Shown piece after piece: positions 27,900-37,351 of a DNA stretch of 57,548 bases. This stretch comes from Candidatus Desulfovibrio intestinavium (GTDB lineage Bacteria > Desulfobacterota > Desulfovibrionia > Desulfovibrionales > Desulfovibrionaceae). Each line of letters begins with the position of its first letter. Within the stretch, counting starts at the first letter, position 1. Position numbers and translations under genes: made by a program. The notes beneath the pieces were generated by a model that saw only the letters and a list, made by a program, of their open reading frames with translations, did not search any database and was not told the DNA's origin. Location of the stretch: NCBI GenBank assembly GCA_019118345.1, contig DWZD01000034.1:1-57548 (forward strand), read 5' to 3'.

Positions 27900-29273
27900 A
27901 TGAACAACAGGGTGCGGCGCATCCATATGGTGGGCATCGGCGGGGCCGGCATGAGCGGCATTGCCGAGGTGCTGCTCAGTCAGGGCTATCAGATTTCGGG
28001 TTCCGACATGGCGGATTCGGCCGTGGTGCGGCATCTGCGTTCCCTTGGCGCGCAGATTGCCGTGGGGCATGCCCCGGAAAATGTGGGCGACGTGCAGGTG
28101 CTCGTCAAATCCACGGCCATTGCCGACAGCAATCCCGAAGTGGCTGAGGCCCGCCGCCGCAATATCGCCATCATTCCGCGCGCCGAAATGCTGGCCGAAC
28201 TCATGCGCCTGCGGCAGGGCATCGCCATTGCCGGCACGCACGGCAAAACCACCACCACCTCGCTGACCGCCGCCATATTTGACGCCGCCGGTCTGGATCC
28301 CACGGTCATCATCGGCGGGCGGCTCAATGTCTATGGCACCAATGCCCATCTGGGAACCGGGGAATACCTCATTGCCGAGGCCGACGAGTCGGACGCCTCC
28401 TTTCTCTGCCTGTTTCCCATCATCAACGTGGTCACCAACGTGGATGAGGATCACCTCGACCACTATGGCACGCAGCAGGCGCTGGATGAAGCCTTTGTCC
28501 GCTTCATGAACAAGGTTCCCTTCTACGGGCGCAATGTGGTTTGCGTGGATGATCCGGGCGTGCGGCGGCTTTTGCCGCAGGTCAAGCGCCCTGTGCTGAC
28601 TTACGGCTTCAGCGGCGAAGCCCGGCTGCGGGCGGAAATGCGTGAGAGCGGCGCGGCCAGCCGTTTTGACGTCTATCTGGACGGCGCATGCCTTGGCGAA
28701 GTGCGCCTGCCGCACCCGGGCCACCACAATGTGCTCAATGCGCTGGCGGCCATCGGCACGGCCCTGGAAGCGGAAATTCCCTTTGCGCGCTGCGCCGAGG
28801 GGCTGGCGGCCTTTGCGGGAGTGGGGCGGCGCTTTGAATTCAAGGGCGAACGCAACGGCGTGACCGTGGTGGATGATTACGGTCATCACCCGGCGGAGAT
28901 AGCCGCCACGCTGGAAACCGCGCGGCAGGTTTTTCCCGGGCGGCGCATCGTGGCTGCCTTCCAGCCGCATCGCTTCAGCCGCACGCAGGCGCATTTCGGC
29001 GAATTCTGCAAAGTTTTTGAAGGGATCGACCGCATCATGCTCACAGAGATTTATGCCGCCGGCGAAAATCCCATTCCGGGCGTCTCTGGGGAAAGTCTCG
29101 CTCAGGGCATGCGGCAGGTGTGCCCCACGCCGGTGCGCTATGTGCAGACGCTGGAAGAACTGGTCGCTGCGCTCTCCGAAGAACTTGTGCCCGGCGATGT
29201 GCTGCTGACTCTCGGCGCGGGCAGCATCACCCGGGTGGGGCCGCTCTGGCTGGAGGAAAAAGACCATGCGTGA
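27900..29273 (+). CDS. murC: UDP-N-acetylmuramate:L-alanine ligase
   Basis: The product has 457 residues. The Rossmann-like start [17 protein letters not shown], the ATP loop [32 protein letters not shown] and the C-terminal [10 protein letters not shown] are all MurC hallmarks. It adds L-alanine to UDP-MurNAc, the first amino acid of the stem peptide. ATG 27900 with CGGAGCGG upstream is chosen; an ATG at 27870 would add ten residues. The end overlaps murB by eight bases. Confidence 0.96.
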   Translation: MNNRVRRIHMVGIGGAGMSGIAEVLLSQGYQISGSDMADSAVVRHLRSLGAQIAVGHAPENVGDVQVLVKSTAIADSNPEVAEARRRNIAIIPRAEMLAELMRLRQGIAIAGTHGKTTTTSLTAAIFDAAGLDPTVIIGGRLNVYGTNAHLGTGEYLIAEADESDASFLCLFPIINVVTNVDEDHLDHYGTQQALDEAFVRFMNKVPFYGRNVVCVDDPGVRRLLPQVKRPVLTYGFSGEARLRAEMRESGAASRFDVYLDGACLGEVRLPHPGHHNVLNALAAIGTALEAEIPFARCAEGLAAFAGVGRRFEFKGERNGVTVVDDYGHHPAEIAATLETARQVFPGRRIVAAFQPHRFSRTQAHFGEFCKVFEGIDRIMLTEIYAAGENPIPGVSGESLAQGMRQVCPTPVRYVQTLEELVAALSEELVPGDVLLTLGAGSITRVGPLWLEEKDHA

Positions 29274-30144
29274 AATCATGGAGCCGCATCTTTCCCAACG
29301 TACCAGCATTCACCTCGGCGGAAAAGCCATTGCAGAATTGCTTATTGAATCGGAAAGCGACATTTTCCGAATCACTGAGCGCTGCACGCAACTTGGCGGA
29401 AGTATTTTTTTTCTCGGCGCTGGAACGAACATTCTTGCGAGCGATGGCGATTTGCCTATTGTTCTTGTACGTTATGCAGTTGCCGATGGGCCGGAAATGG
29501 TTAGGGAACGCGACGATATGGTATGGGTGCGTGCTGGCGCCGCTGTGCCTCTGCCGCGACTGTTGCGTTACTGTGCCGCCCACGGGCTTGGCGGTCTGGA
29601 AGGACTGGTGGGCATTCCGGGAAGCGTGGGCGGGGCCATTGCCATGAATGCGGGATCCTTCGGCTGCGAGGTCGGCCCGCAACTGGCTTCGGTACGGATT
29701 TTTGACGGAACGGGCATTGCCGATCTGGACGCCTCGCAATTGGACTATGGCTACAGGCGGATGCGCTTCGGAAAAAAAGAGGGAAAATATCTCGTGCTTT
29801 CCGGCACCTTTCGCTTGACTCGCAAGGCAAGGAATGGCATTGCTTTACTCATGCGTCACAACTTTTTCGAGAAAAAGTCTAAACAACCTGTGACCGCATG
29901 GAGCGCCGGCTGCATCTACAAGAATCCCGCCCCTGGGCAGACCGCAGGAAAATTGTTGGATCTCGCAGGGTTTCGTGGAAAATCGCTGGGCGGTATGATG
30001 TTTTCTCCCCTGCATGCCAACTTCCTTGTTAATACGGGCAGGGGAAGCGCCACGGCGGCGCATGACCTGATGCGGCTGGCCGAAGAAGAAGTGAAGCGCC
30101 GGTTTGCGGTGACGCTGGAACCGGAAGTCAGGTTGCTGTCGTGA
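29266..30144 (+). CDS. murB: UDP-N-acetylenolpyruvoylglucosamine reductase
   Basis: The product has 292 residues, type II MurB length. FAD-binding elements are [10 protein letters not shown] (most MurB have GSN instead of GTN), [21 protein letters not shown] and [10 protein letters not shown]. The active-site segment SAGCIYKNP carries Cys next to the usual catalytic position, followed by HANFLVN and a final LEPEVRLLS with the catalytic Glu. It reduces the enolpyruvyl group to make UDP-MurNAc. Two stretches (about 29266-29520, 29760-29880) are only about 47-53% GC, well below neighbours. The stop overlaps the ftsQ GTG. Confidence 0.94.
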   Translation: MREIMEPHLSQRTSIHLGGKAIAELLIESESDIFRITERCTQLGGSIFFLGAGTNILASDGDLPIVLVRYAVADGPEMVRERDDMVWVRAGAAVPLPRLLRYCAAHGLGGLEGLVGIPGSVGGAIAMNAGSFGCEVGPQLASVRIFDGTGIADLDASQLDYGYRRMRFGKKEGKYLVLSGTFRLTRKARNGIALLMRHNFFEKKSKQPVTAWSAGCIYKNPAPGQTAGKLLDLAGFRGKSLGGMMFSPLHANFLVNTGRGSATAAHDLMRLAEEEVKRRFAVTLEPEVRLLS

Positions 30145-31007
30145 GCCTGTCGCTGAAAAGGAAAAAACAGGCTCGCAACAGCTATCGCAAGGAGAAGGCA
30201 TCGCGCTGGGCCGCCCTGCGAACGCTTCGCCTTCCTCTGCCCCGGTGGCAGATGTCGCGCGGCGGACTGGTCAATATACTGACGATATGCGCGCTGCTGA
30301 TATTCGTGGCGGTTGTGGTGACCGGCGTCTGCTCCCTGAGCCTTTGGCTTTACGGCAAGGCGACCACAAGCGACTTTTTTGCCACGACGCATATTGACGT
30401 GACGGGAAACGTCCGACTTTCCCGGGATATGGTGCTGAAATACGGCGGACTCAGCGAGGGGGACAACAGTCTTGCCGTCAGCATTACCGAGCTGGAACGC
30501 AAGCTGCGCGCCACGCCGTGGGTGGAGGAGGTCTCCGTCAAGCGGCTGCTGCCGGATCGTTTCATCATTCGCATCAAGGAGAGGATGCCCTCTTTCTGGG
30601 TGCACAAGGACGGCGTGCTGTATTACGCCAATGAACGCGGGGAATTGATTGCCCCGGTTGAAAGCGAGAATTTTCTTTCGTTGCCCACGCTGTCCGTGGA
30701 GTCCGGCGGTGAGGATGCCATTCCCTTTCTGGGCCGCCTCATGGAGGACTTGAACAGCGGCAGCCTCCCCGTGGAGTCCGGGGCCATCGCTTCGGTGACG
30801 CTCAGCCCGGCACGAGGCGTGGAAGTGTATCTGGAAGATCGGGAGATGCGGCTTTCCATCGCCATTGACGACTGGAGCGGCAATCTGGCCCGACTGGGAG
30901 CCACCCTGGGCGATTTGGCCCGGCGTCAAGAATTGCGGAATGTGCGGGACGTGCGAGCGGTTCACGGCAATGTGTGGGTGATTTTGAACGAAAATGTACA
31001 GGGTTGA
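30141..31007 (+). CDS. ftsQ: cell division protein FtsQ
   Basis: The product has 288 residues, with a basic cytoplasmic tail (1-44), a membrane helix (about 45-72), and a POTRA domain starting FATTHIDVTGNVRLSRDMVLKYGG, followed by WVEEVSVKRLLPDRFIIRIKERMP and the FtsQ beta domain. FtsQ links early and late divisome proteins and binds FtsBL. The start is GTG 30141 overlapping the murB stop. Topology and position between murB and ftsA support the call. Confidence 0.93.
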   Translation: MSLSLKRKKQARNSYRKEKASRWAALRTLRLPLPRWQMSRGGLVNILTICALLIFVAVVVTGVCSLSLWLYGKATTSDFFATTHIDVTGNVRLSRDMVLKYGGLSEGDNSLAVSITELERKLRATPWVEEVSVKRLLPDRFIIRIKERMPSFWVHKDGVLYYANERGELIAPVESENFLSLPTLSVESGGEDAIPFLGRLMEDLNSGSLPVESGAIASVTLSPARGVEVYLEDREMRLSIAIDDWSGNLARLGATLGDLARRQELRNVRDVRAVHGNVWVILNENVQG

Positions 31008-31022
31008 CCTCAGGTGGCAGGA

Positions 31023-32261
31023 ATGAACAAGTCTGATCTCATTGTCGGTCTTGATATCGGCACAACCAAGATTTGCGCGGTGGTCGGCCAGCTCAACGAG
31101 GCCGGCGGCATCGAGGTGGTCGGCATCGGCAACAGCGTGTCCACCGGGCTGCGGCGCGGCGTGGTCGTCAATATCGAGCAGACCGTGCAATCCGTGCGCA
31201 AGGCGGTGGAAGAAGCCGAACTCATGGCAGGCTGCGAGATCAATTCCGTCTATGTGGGCATTGCCGGCAGCCACATCATGGGGATCAACAGTCACGGGAT
31301 CATTGGGGTCAAGGGTGGGGAAGTCTCTCAGCGCGATATCGAGCGCGTGCTCGATGCGGCGCGGGCCGTGGCCATCCCCGCGGATCGCGAAGTCATCCAC
31401 ATCCTGCCGCAGGAATATACCGTCGACAATCAGAACGGCATCGCCGATCCCCTTGGCATGGCCGGCATACGGCTGGAAGTGCGCGTGCACATCGTGACCG
31501 GCGCCATTTCCTCGGCGCAGAATATTGTGCGTTCCTGCCATCGTTCGCAGCTTGAGGTGTCGGAAATCGTACTCGAATCCCTTGCCTCGGCCAAGGCCGT
31601 CCTCACGGACGAGGAGCGCGAGATCGGCGTGGCGCTGGTGGATCTGGGCGGCGGCACGACGGATATTGCCGTCTTTGCCAACAATGCCATCAAGTATACC
31701 TCGGTGCTGGCCCTTGGCGGGCAGAACCTCTCCAACGACATCGCCTTCGGCCTGCGGACGCCCCTGGCCTCGGCCGAGAAGATCAAGATCAAGTACGGCT
31801 GTGCCCTGACCGAACTGGTGCACGCCGACGAATACATTGAAGTGCCCAGCGTGGGCGGCAGGGAATCCCGCCGCCTGACGCGGCAGGTGCTGGCGGAAAT
31901 CTGCGAACCGCGCATGGAGGAAATCCTCTACCTTGTGGATCAGAGCCTTGTCAGCTCCGGTTACAAGGATCTCATCGGCGCCGGCGTGGTCCTCACGGGC
32001 GGGACATCGCTGATCGAAGGTTGCCAGGAGCTTGGCGAGCAGATTTTCAACCTTCCGACGCGCATAGGCTATCCGCGCAATGTGGGCGGCCTCAAGGACG
32101 TTGTCAACAGTCCCAAGTTCTCCACGGCAGTGGGACTCTTGTGCTACGGCGCGGAAAAGGAAATGAGCGGGCAAAAGAAATTCACCTCTTCGCACAATGA
32201 AAGCAGCATGTTCGAGGGGCTGCTGTCGCGCATGAAGAAGTGGTTTGCCGACGTTTCCTAG
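31023..32261 (+). CDS. ftsA: cell division protein FtsA
   Basis: The product has 412 residues and an actin fold. It opens DLIVGLDIGTTKICAVVG (phosphate 1), has the SHS2/1C region with EVIHILPQEYTVD, the phosphate 2 motif LVDLGGGTTDIAVF and the adenosine motif VVLTGGTSLIEG. It ends in an amphipathic helix (MFEGLLSRMKKWFADV), the membrane-targeting sequence. FtsA tethers FtsZ to the membrane. ATG 31023 with AGGTGG upstream is preferred over GTG 31014. Confidence 0.96.
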   Translation: MNKSDLIVGLDIGTTKICAVVGQLNEAGGIEVVGIGNSVSTGLRRGVVVNIEQTVQSVRKAVEEAELMAGCEINSVYVGIAGSHIMGINSHGIIGVKGGEVSQRDIERVLDAARAVAIPADREVIHILPQEYTVDNQNGIADPLGMAGIRLEVRVHIVTGAISSAQNIVRSCHRSQLEVSEIVLESLASAKAVLTDEEREIGVALVDLGGGTTDIAVFANNAIKYTSVLALGGQNLSNDIAFGLRTPLASAEKIKIKYGCALTELVHADEYIEVPSVGGRESRRLTRQVLAEICEPRMEEILYLVDQSLVSSGYKDLIGAGVVLTGGTSLIEGCQELGEQIFNLPTRIGYPRNVGGLKDVVNSPKFSTAVGLLCYGAEKEMSGQKKFTSSHNESSMFEGLLSRMKKWFADVS

Positions 32262-32308
32262 TTTTCTTTTTTGCGGGCAATACAGGCAACATAACGAGGA
32301 GAGGAAGC

Positions 32309-33628
<1,320 letters not shown>

Positions 33629-33689
33629 CTCGCGCCGGAAAGGAGAACAACTTTCAGGGTTTGCCTCTTCGGCCCTGAAATGCCCGCCG

Positions 33690-33766
33690 GGAGGCCCATT
33701 GGGGGCCTCCTAGTGCATTTTCCCAAGTCCGCAAAAGTCCGCGTTTCCCTCGGGAGACGCGGACTT
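33690..33766 (+). terminator. two hairpins downstream of ftsZ
   Basis: A stem GGAGGCCC / GGGCCTCC (33690-33710) is followed by a second perfect 10-bp stem AAGTCCGCGT / ACGCGGACTT (33735-33766) and then a short T-containing stretch. Neither has a long U tract, but the tandem arrangement after the last dcw gene fits transcription termination. Confidence 0.6.
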
Positions 33767-33824
33767 CCTCATTTTCCGGGTGCACCGTGGTGTGTCCGGG
33801 TTCGTTGTCTGCCGCAATATTTTC

Positions 33825-33845
33825 GGGGTAACTCTTGGGGTAACT
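33825..33845 (+). repeat. tandem GGGGTAACT repeat upstream of the integrase remnant
   Basis: GGGGTAACT occurs at 33825-33833 and 33837-33845, a 12-bp period, about 40 bases before the integrase start. A similar 12-bp-period pair (GGGTGACA) precedes the second integrase at 53180-53199. These may be arm-type recombinase sites or integrase autoregulation sites. Confidence 0.6.
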
Positions 33846-33883
33846 TTTCAACCTGTTGTCCCATATTTCGGAGTTAGCCCACA

Positions 33884-34210
33884 ATGGCTCTGACAGACAG
33901 GCAGATCAAGGCATTGCAGCCGGAAGACAGGCCGCGCCGGTATCATGATGCCGGCAGCGTGCCCGGTCTGTACATCGAGGTTTCCCCGTCAGGGGGAAAA
34001 TGGTGGCGATTCAGTTTTTCGCTTCACGGCAAGGCGCGGCTCATGTCCCTGGGCGTCTATCCCGAGGTGAGCCTGAAGGCGGCATGGCTGGCCGCGCGGG
34101 AAGCTCGGCAGATGGTGGCCGAGGGCTCCCGTTCGCAAAAGGGCAGGGAAGGGGGAGCGCGTCGCTCGTCATTGTGTGCGGGAGGTGGCAGGCGAATGGC
34201 TGTCCGCCCA
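33884..34210 (+). pseudogene. truncated P4-type integrase (DUF4102 arm-binding domain only)
   Basis: The ATG at 33884 opens MALTDRQIKALQPEDRP, with WWRFSFSLHGKARLMSLGVYP, the standard N-terminal arm-binding domain of P4-like tyrosine integrases. After about residue 85 the frame shifts (near 34140), and similarity (VREVAGEWLSAQ) continues in another frame to about 34205. From there the sequence becomes an unrelated phage protein. The catalytic domain with the R-H-R-Y residues is absent, so this is an inactive relic formed by an internal deletion of a prophage. No tRNA gene lies next to it. Confidence 0.8.
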
Positions 34211-35981
34211 GGTCGCGGCGGGCTTTGACCGCACCACGTCCGCCCGTCTCATGGAGGCGGCGGACATCGCGCAGGCCGAGGCGGACGCGGGCCAAAGCGA
34301 TGCCGCATGGATGCTGCGGCGGGCCGCCGGAGGGCTGGGCGACGAGATGGGGGAGGCGCTCTCCGACGCGCTGGAGTTCTCCGGCGCGAAGGAGGCCGGG
34401 TCGCCCCACGCCCACGCCCTGACGGAACGGGACTGGAAAGCCTCGCCCTGGTACAGGAAGGAGATGCCGTTCCGCCCGGACATGACGCCCACGCGGGCGC
34501 GCATCATGGCGGAGAATTTCGACGAACGCCGCCGCCGTGACCGCCTCATCGCCGCCGGGAGCAAGGCATATGACGGATGGGGAGACATGGCGCTGGGCTT
34601 CGGGGCTTCCCTGCTCGGCTCCCTGCCCGACCCCGTGAACGTCATCCCTTTCGGCGGCGGCCTGAAGGCCGCCCGCACGGCGGACTCGCTGGGCAAGGCC
34701 GTGCTGGCCGGAGCGCGGGCCGGGGCCGTGGAAGGCGCGGCCGCCACGGCGCTGGCGGATGCCGTCGTGCTGCCCGATCTGGCCTCGCGCGGGGAGGACG
34801 TGGACTTTGCCGATCTGGCGCTGGACGTGCTGGCCGGGGGCGTGCTCGGCTCCGTCTTCGGCGCGGGCGGCGGCGCGCTGGCCCGGCGTTCGGCCATGCG
34901 GCGCGGGGCGGAAGCCGTCCCCGGCACGCTGGAAGCTGCGGAAGCGGTCGGGCCGCTGCCGGAAAGCCCGCCTGCGCGCAACGCGGACAATGACGCCCTG
35001 CGGGGGACCCTGACGGCGGGCGACCGGCGCACGCTCGCCGCCGCCACGGACGCCGCCCTGGACGACATCGCCGCCGCCCGGCCCGTTGACGTGGGCGAGG
35101 CCCTCAGGGAGGCGGGGGTGCTGGAACGGGCCTACGACAGGGTGCGCCAAGACCCGCTGGGCGGAGAGCCGGACGAGGTGCTGGCCGCCATCCGCCCGGA
35201 GGACATCGAGGCCGTGTTCGTGCATCGCGGCCCGGCGATCATGCGGGACGGGCAGATCGTGGTGCAGGGCGGAGAGCTGCGGCGGGCCACGGGATCAAGA
35301 AATGGCTACGGCCTCGTGAAGATCATCTTTGCCCACGGGGAAGGCGGCAACAAGCGACCGGACATGCCGCCGGTCACGCGGGAGGACGTCATTTCCCTGC
35401 CCCGGCTGCTGCGGGAATATGAAAGCCGTGTCGAGGGGGATCATCGTGTATGGCGCATCCCGCGCGAGGATGGCAATGTCCTGCGCATTGTCACGCGGCA
35501 CGGAGAAGAAGGGCCGGGGGCGCGGCTGGTCAGCATGTATGTGGGGCCGCTGAAAGAAGGGGAAGAGTTCTCAAGGAGAAAACCCCCTATCGCGTCCTCC
35601 ATCCCGGCAGCCAACGAGGATGGAGATACCGGCCGGGGGATTTTGATCTCACACCCGGCGGGCGAACAGGGGGCTGGTCATATGACTGACTCCAGCATGC
35701 CTGACGGGGCGGAGTCTGTCAAGCCCTTCGCGCCGGACTATTCCCCGGCCGCCGAAGCGCCCGTCCTGCCGGTGGAGACATGGGAGACCCCGGAGGCCGC
35801 GCGGCTGGCGGAGATGGAGGAGCTTGCCGGACAGGACGAGGCCTTGCGGCTGGGCATGGAGGAACTGGAGGCGCGGGGCGCGGCGGATGCGGACGACATC
35901 GCCGCCGCCCGCACGGAAAACGGCGATACCGGCGCACTGGGCCATGAGGTCATGGACTGCGCCTGGACAGTGGAGGTGTGA
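34176..35981 (+). CDS. 5'-truncated phage virion-associated protein with PBECR-like domain
   Basis: This open frame has about 600 codons and its true 5' end is lost at the junction with the integrase. The N-terminal half has a phage-type character (ERDWKASPWYRKEMPF, then a Gly/Ala-rich hydrophobic stretch GFGASLLGSLPDPVNVIPFG and a second such stretch). Residues about 365-460 (GYGLVKIIFAHGE, TREDVISLPRLLREYES, VWRIPREDGNVLRIVTRHGE) match the pattern of PBECR (barnase/EndoU/colicin/RelE-like) domains found at the ends of phage MuF and internal proteins. The tail is acidic. It overlaps the next gene by four bases. Likely an ejected virion protein or toxin; probably no longer expressed. Confidence 0.65.
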   Translation: MREVAGEWLSAQVAAGFDRTTSARLMEAADIAQAEADAGQSDAAWMLRRAAGGLGDEMGEALSDALEFSGAKEAGSPHAHALTERDWKASPWYRKEMPFRPDMTPTRARIMAENFDERRRRDRLIAAGSKAYDGWGDMALGFGASLLGSLPDPVNVIPFGGGLKAARTADSLGKAVLAGARAGAVEGAAATALADAVVLPDLASRGEDVDFADLALDVLAGGVLGSVFGAGGGALARRSAMRRGAEAVPGTLEAAEAVGPLPESPPARNADNDALRGTLTAGDRRTLAAATDAALDDIAAARPVDVGEALREAGVLERAYDRVRQDPLGGEPDEVLAAIRPEDIEAVFVHRGPAIMRDGQIVVQGGELRRATGSRNGYGLVKIIFAHGEGGNKRPDMPPVTREDVISLPRLLREYESRVEGDHRVWRIPREDGNVLRIVTRHGEEGPGARLVSMYVGPLKEGEEFSRRKPPIASSIPAANEDGDTGRGILISHPAGEQGAGHMTDSSMPDGAESVKPFAPDYSPAAEAPVLPVETWETPEAARLAEMEELAGQDEALRLGMEELEARGAADADDIAAARTENGDTGALGHEVMDCAWTVEV

Positions 35982-35983
35982 GC

Positions 35984-37351
35984 ATGGCCAATCGGGCGGA
36001 CTGCATACGCGCGGCCGTGGCGGCGGGCGCGACGGAGGAGCAGGCGGCGGACATCGTGGACGCCATCATGGAGGAAAAGAAGCGCCTCAGGGAGGAAGGG
36101 CGGCTCACGCGGGAGAATCTGGAACAGGCCTGGCGGGAACGCGCGCCGGAGGTGGAACGGGCGGCGGACCTCAAAAAGCGGCGGGCCATGCTTTCCGCCA
36201 TACGGCGCAACGAGGCCCTGACCGACATCCGGCGCGCGCAGGATGCGGGCTTCGACTTTCTGGACGGGCTGAAAGCCCTGCTCGTGGGCAGGTCCAAACG
36301 CTTCACCGGCGCGCGTCAATCCATCGCCGCCCAGCGCCGCGCCGTGTTCACGGCCTGGGCGGAACCGCTGGTGCGCGAGCTGGACGGCCTGGGAGCAGGG
36401 GGCGCGGAGGGCATGGGCAAGGGCGGCGTGCTGAAGCTCTTGCGCGAGGACAAGGACTTTCATGACGCGGTCATCATCGCCATGCGCGAACCGGATGCGG
36501 AGGCCGCGCCGCTGGTGCGGGAAACGGCTGAGGTCGTCACCCGTTATGCCGAGGCGGCGCGGCGGCGCTTCAATCTGACGGGCGGCGACATGGGCCGCCT
36601 CGAGGGCTGGACGCCGCAGCTCCACAGCGCGGAAAAGCTGCTCAGGGCCGGGCGGGAGAAATGGAAAGAGGCAATACTGCCCCTGCTGGACAGGGAGCGC
36701 ACCTTCGGCCGCCACGCCGCCGATGCGGAACGCGTCTCGGAGGTGCTGGACGGCATCTATGATACGCTGACCCTCGGCAGGAATCCCTTTCTCGCCGCCG
36801 GGAGCGGGAGCGGCAAGGGCGTGGGCAAAAACGCCGCGCGACCGCTGGAACAGTCGCGCGTCCTCCACTTCGCGAGCGGCAGGGACGCCGTGAAATACCA
36901 TGACCGTTTCGGCTCCGGCAGCCTCATCGACGCCACCGTGCGCCACCTTGACCGCATGGCGCGGGCCGTGGCGCTCATGGAGCGGCTGGGGCCGAACCCG
37001 GAACAGACCGTGCGGCGGCTCATCGACGACGAACGCGCCCGCGTGTACGCCGACAAAACGCTTGACCAGAAGACGAAGGACGGTCTTTTGCGGCGACTGG
37101 ACGCGGCCATGAAGCCCGGCGTGACGGGCGGCGCGCCTTCCCGGGACAGGCCGCCGCCAGACGTCTGTCATTTTCTTGCTGTCCTTGCCCGCTCGCCTTA
37201 CGCTCCCTGCGGCGTGTCCTCCTGCTTTTCCAGAGCGGCCCGCAGTTCCTGCGGCGGAATGTGCCGCAGCGTTTGCACGATATCCGGATCAAAGGCGTCG
37301 CTTTGGCTCAGAATGTCAAGCGCCTGTTCGATGGGCATGCCGCTGCGGTAG
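35984..37351 (+). CDS. 3'-truncated phage virion protein
   Basis: The ATG at 35984 has GGAGGTGTGAGC upstream. The frame starts MANRADCIRAAVAAGATEEQAADIVDAI and is strongly helical and charged, typical of large internal virion or tail-tape-like phage proteins. Phage-like sequence continues to about 37140 (TKDGLLRRLDAAMKPGVTGG). After that the frame runs antisense into the 3' end of the bacterial gene at 37198, so about the last 65 codons are not native. The recombination joint therefore lies near 37140-37190. No specific family is recognised. Confidence 0.65.
   Translation: MANRADCIRAAVAAGATEEQAADIVDAIMEEKKRLREEGRLTRENLEQAWRERAPEVERAADLKKRRAMLSAIRRNEALTDIRRAQDAGFDFLDGLKALLVGRSKRFTGARQSIAAQRRAVFTAWAEPLVRELDGLGAGGAEGMGKGGVLKLLREDKDFHDAVIIAMREPDAEAAPLVRETAEVVTRYAEAARRRFNLTGGDMGRLEGWTPQLHSAEKLLRAGREKWKEAILPLLDRERTFGRHAADAERVSEVLDGIYDTLTLGRNPFLAAGSGSGKGVGKNAARPLEQSRVLHFASGRDAVKYHDRFGSGSLIDATVRHLDRMARAVALMERLGPNPEQTVRRLIDDERARVYADKTLDQKTKDGLLRRLDAAMKPGVTGGAPSRDRPPPDVCHFLAVLARSPYAPCGVSSCFSRAARSSCGGMCRSVCTISGSKASLWLRMSSACSMGMPLR

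Noticed and set aside
33629..33884. tRNA attachment site for the truncated integrase
   Set aside because: I looked for a tRNA 3' end with TTCGAATC and a CCA end beside the remnant and found none; the attachment site could not be defined.
33884..37351. Whole 3.4-kb remnant as an active phage-inducible island
   Set aside because: The integrase catalytic domain is missing, and the last virion gene is truncated against a bacterial gene; no replication or packaging genes.
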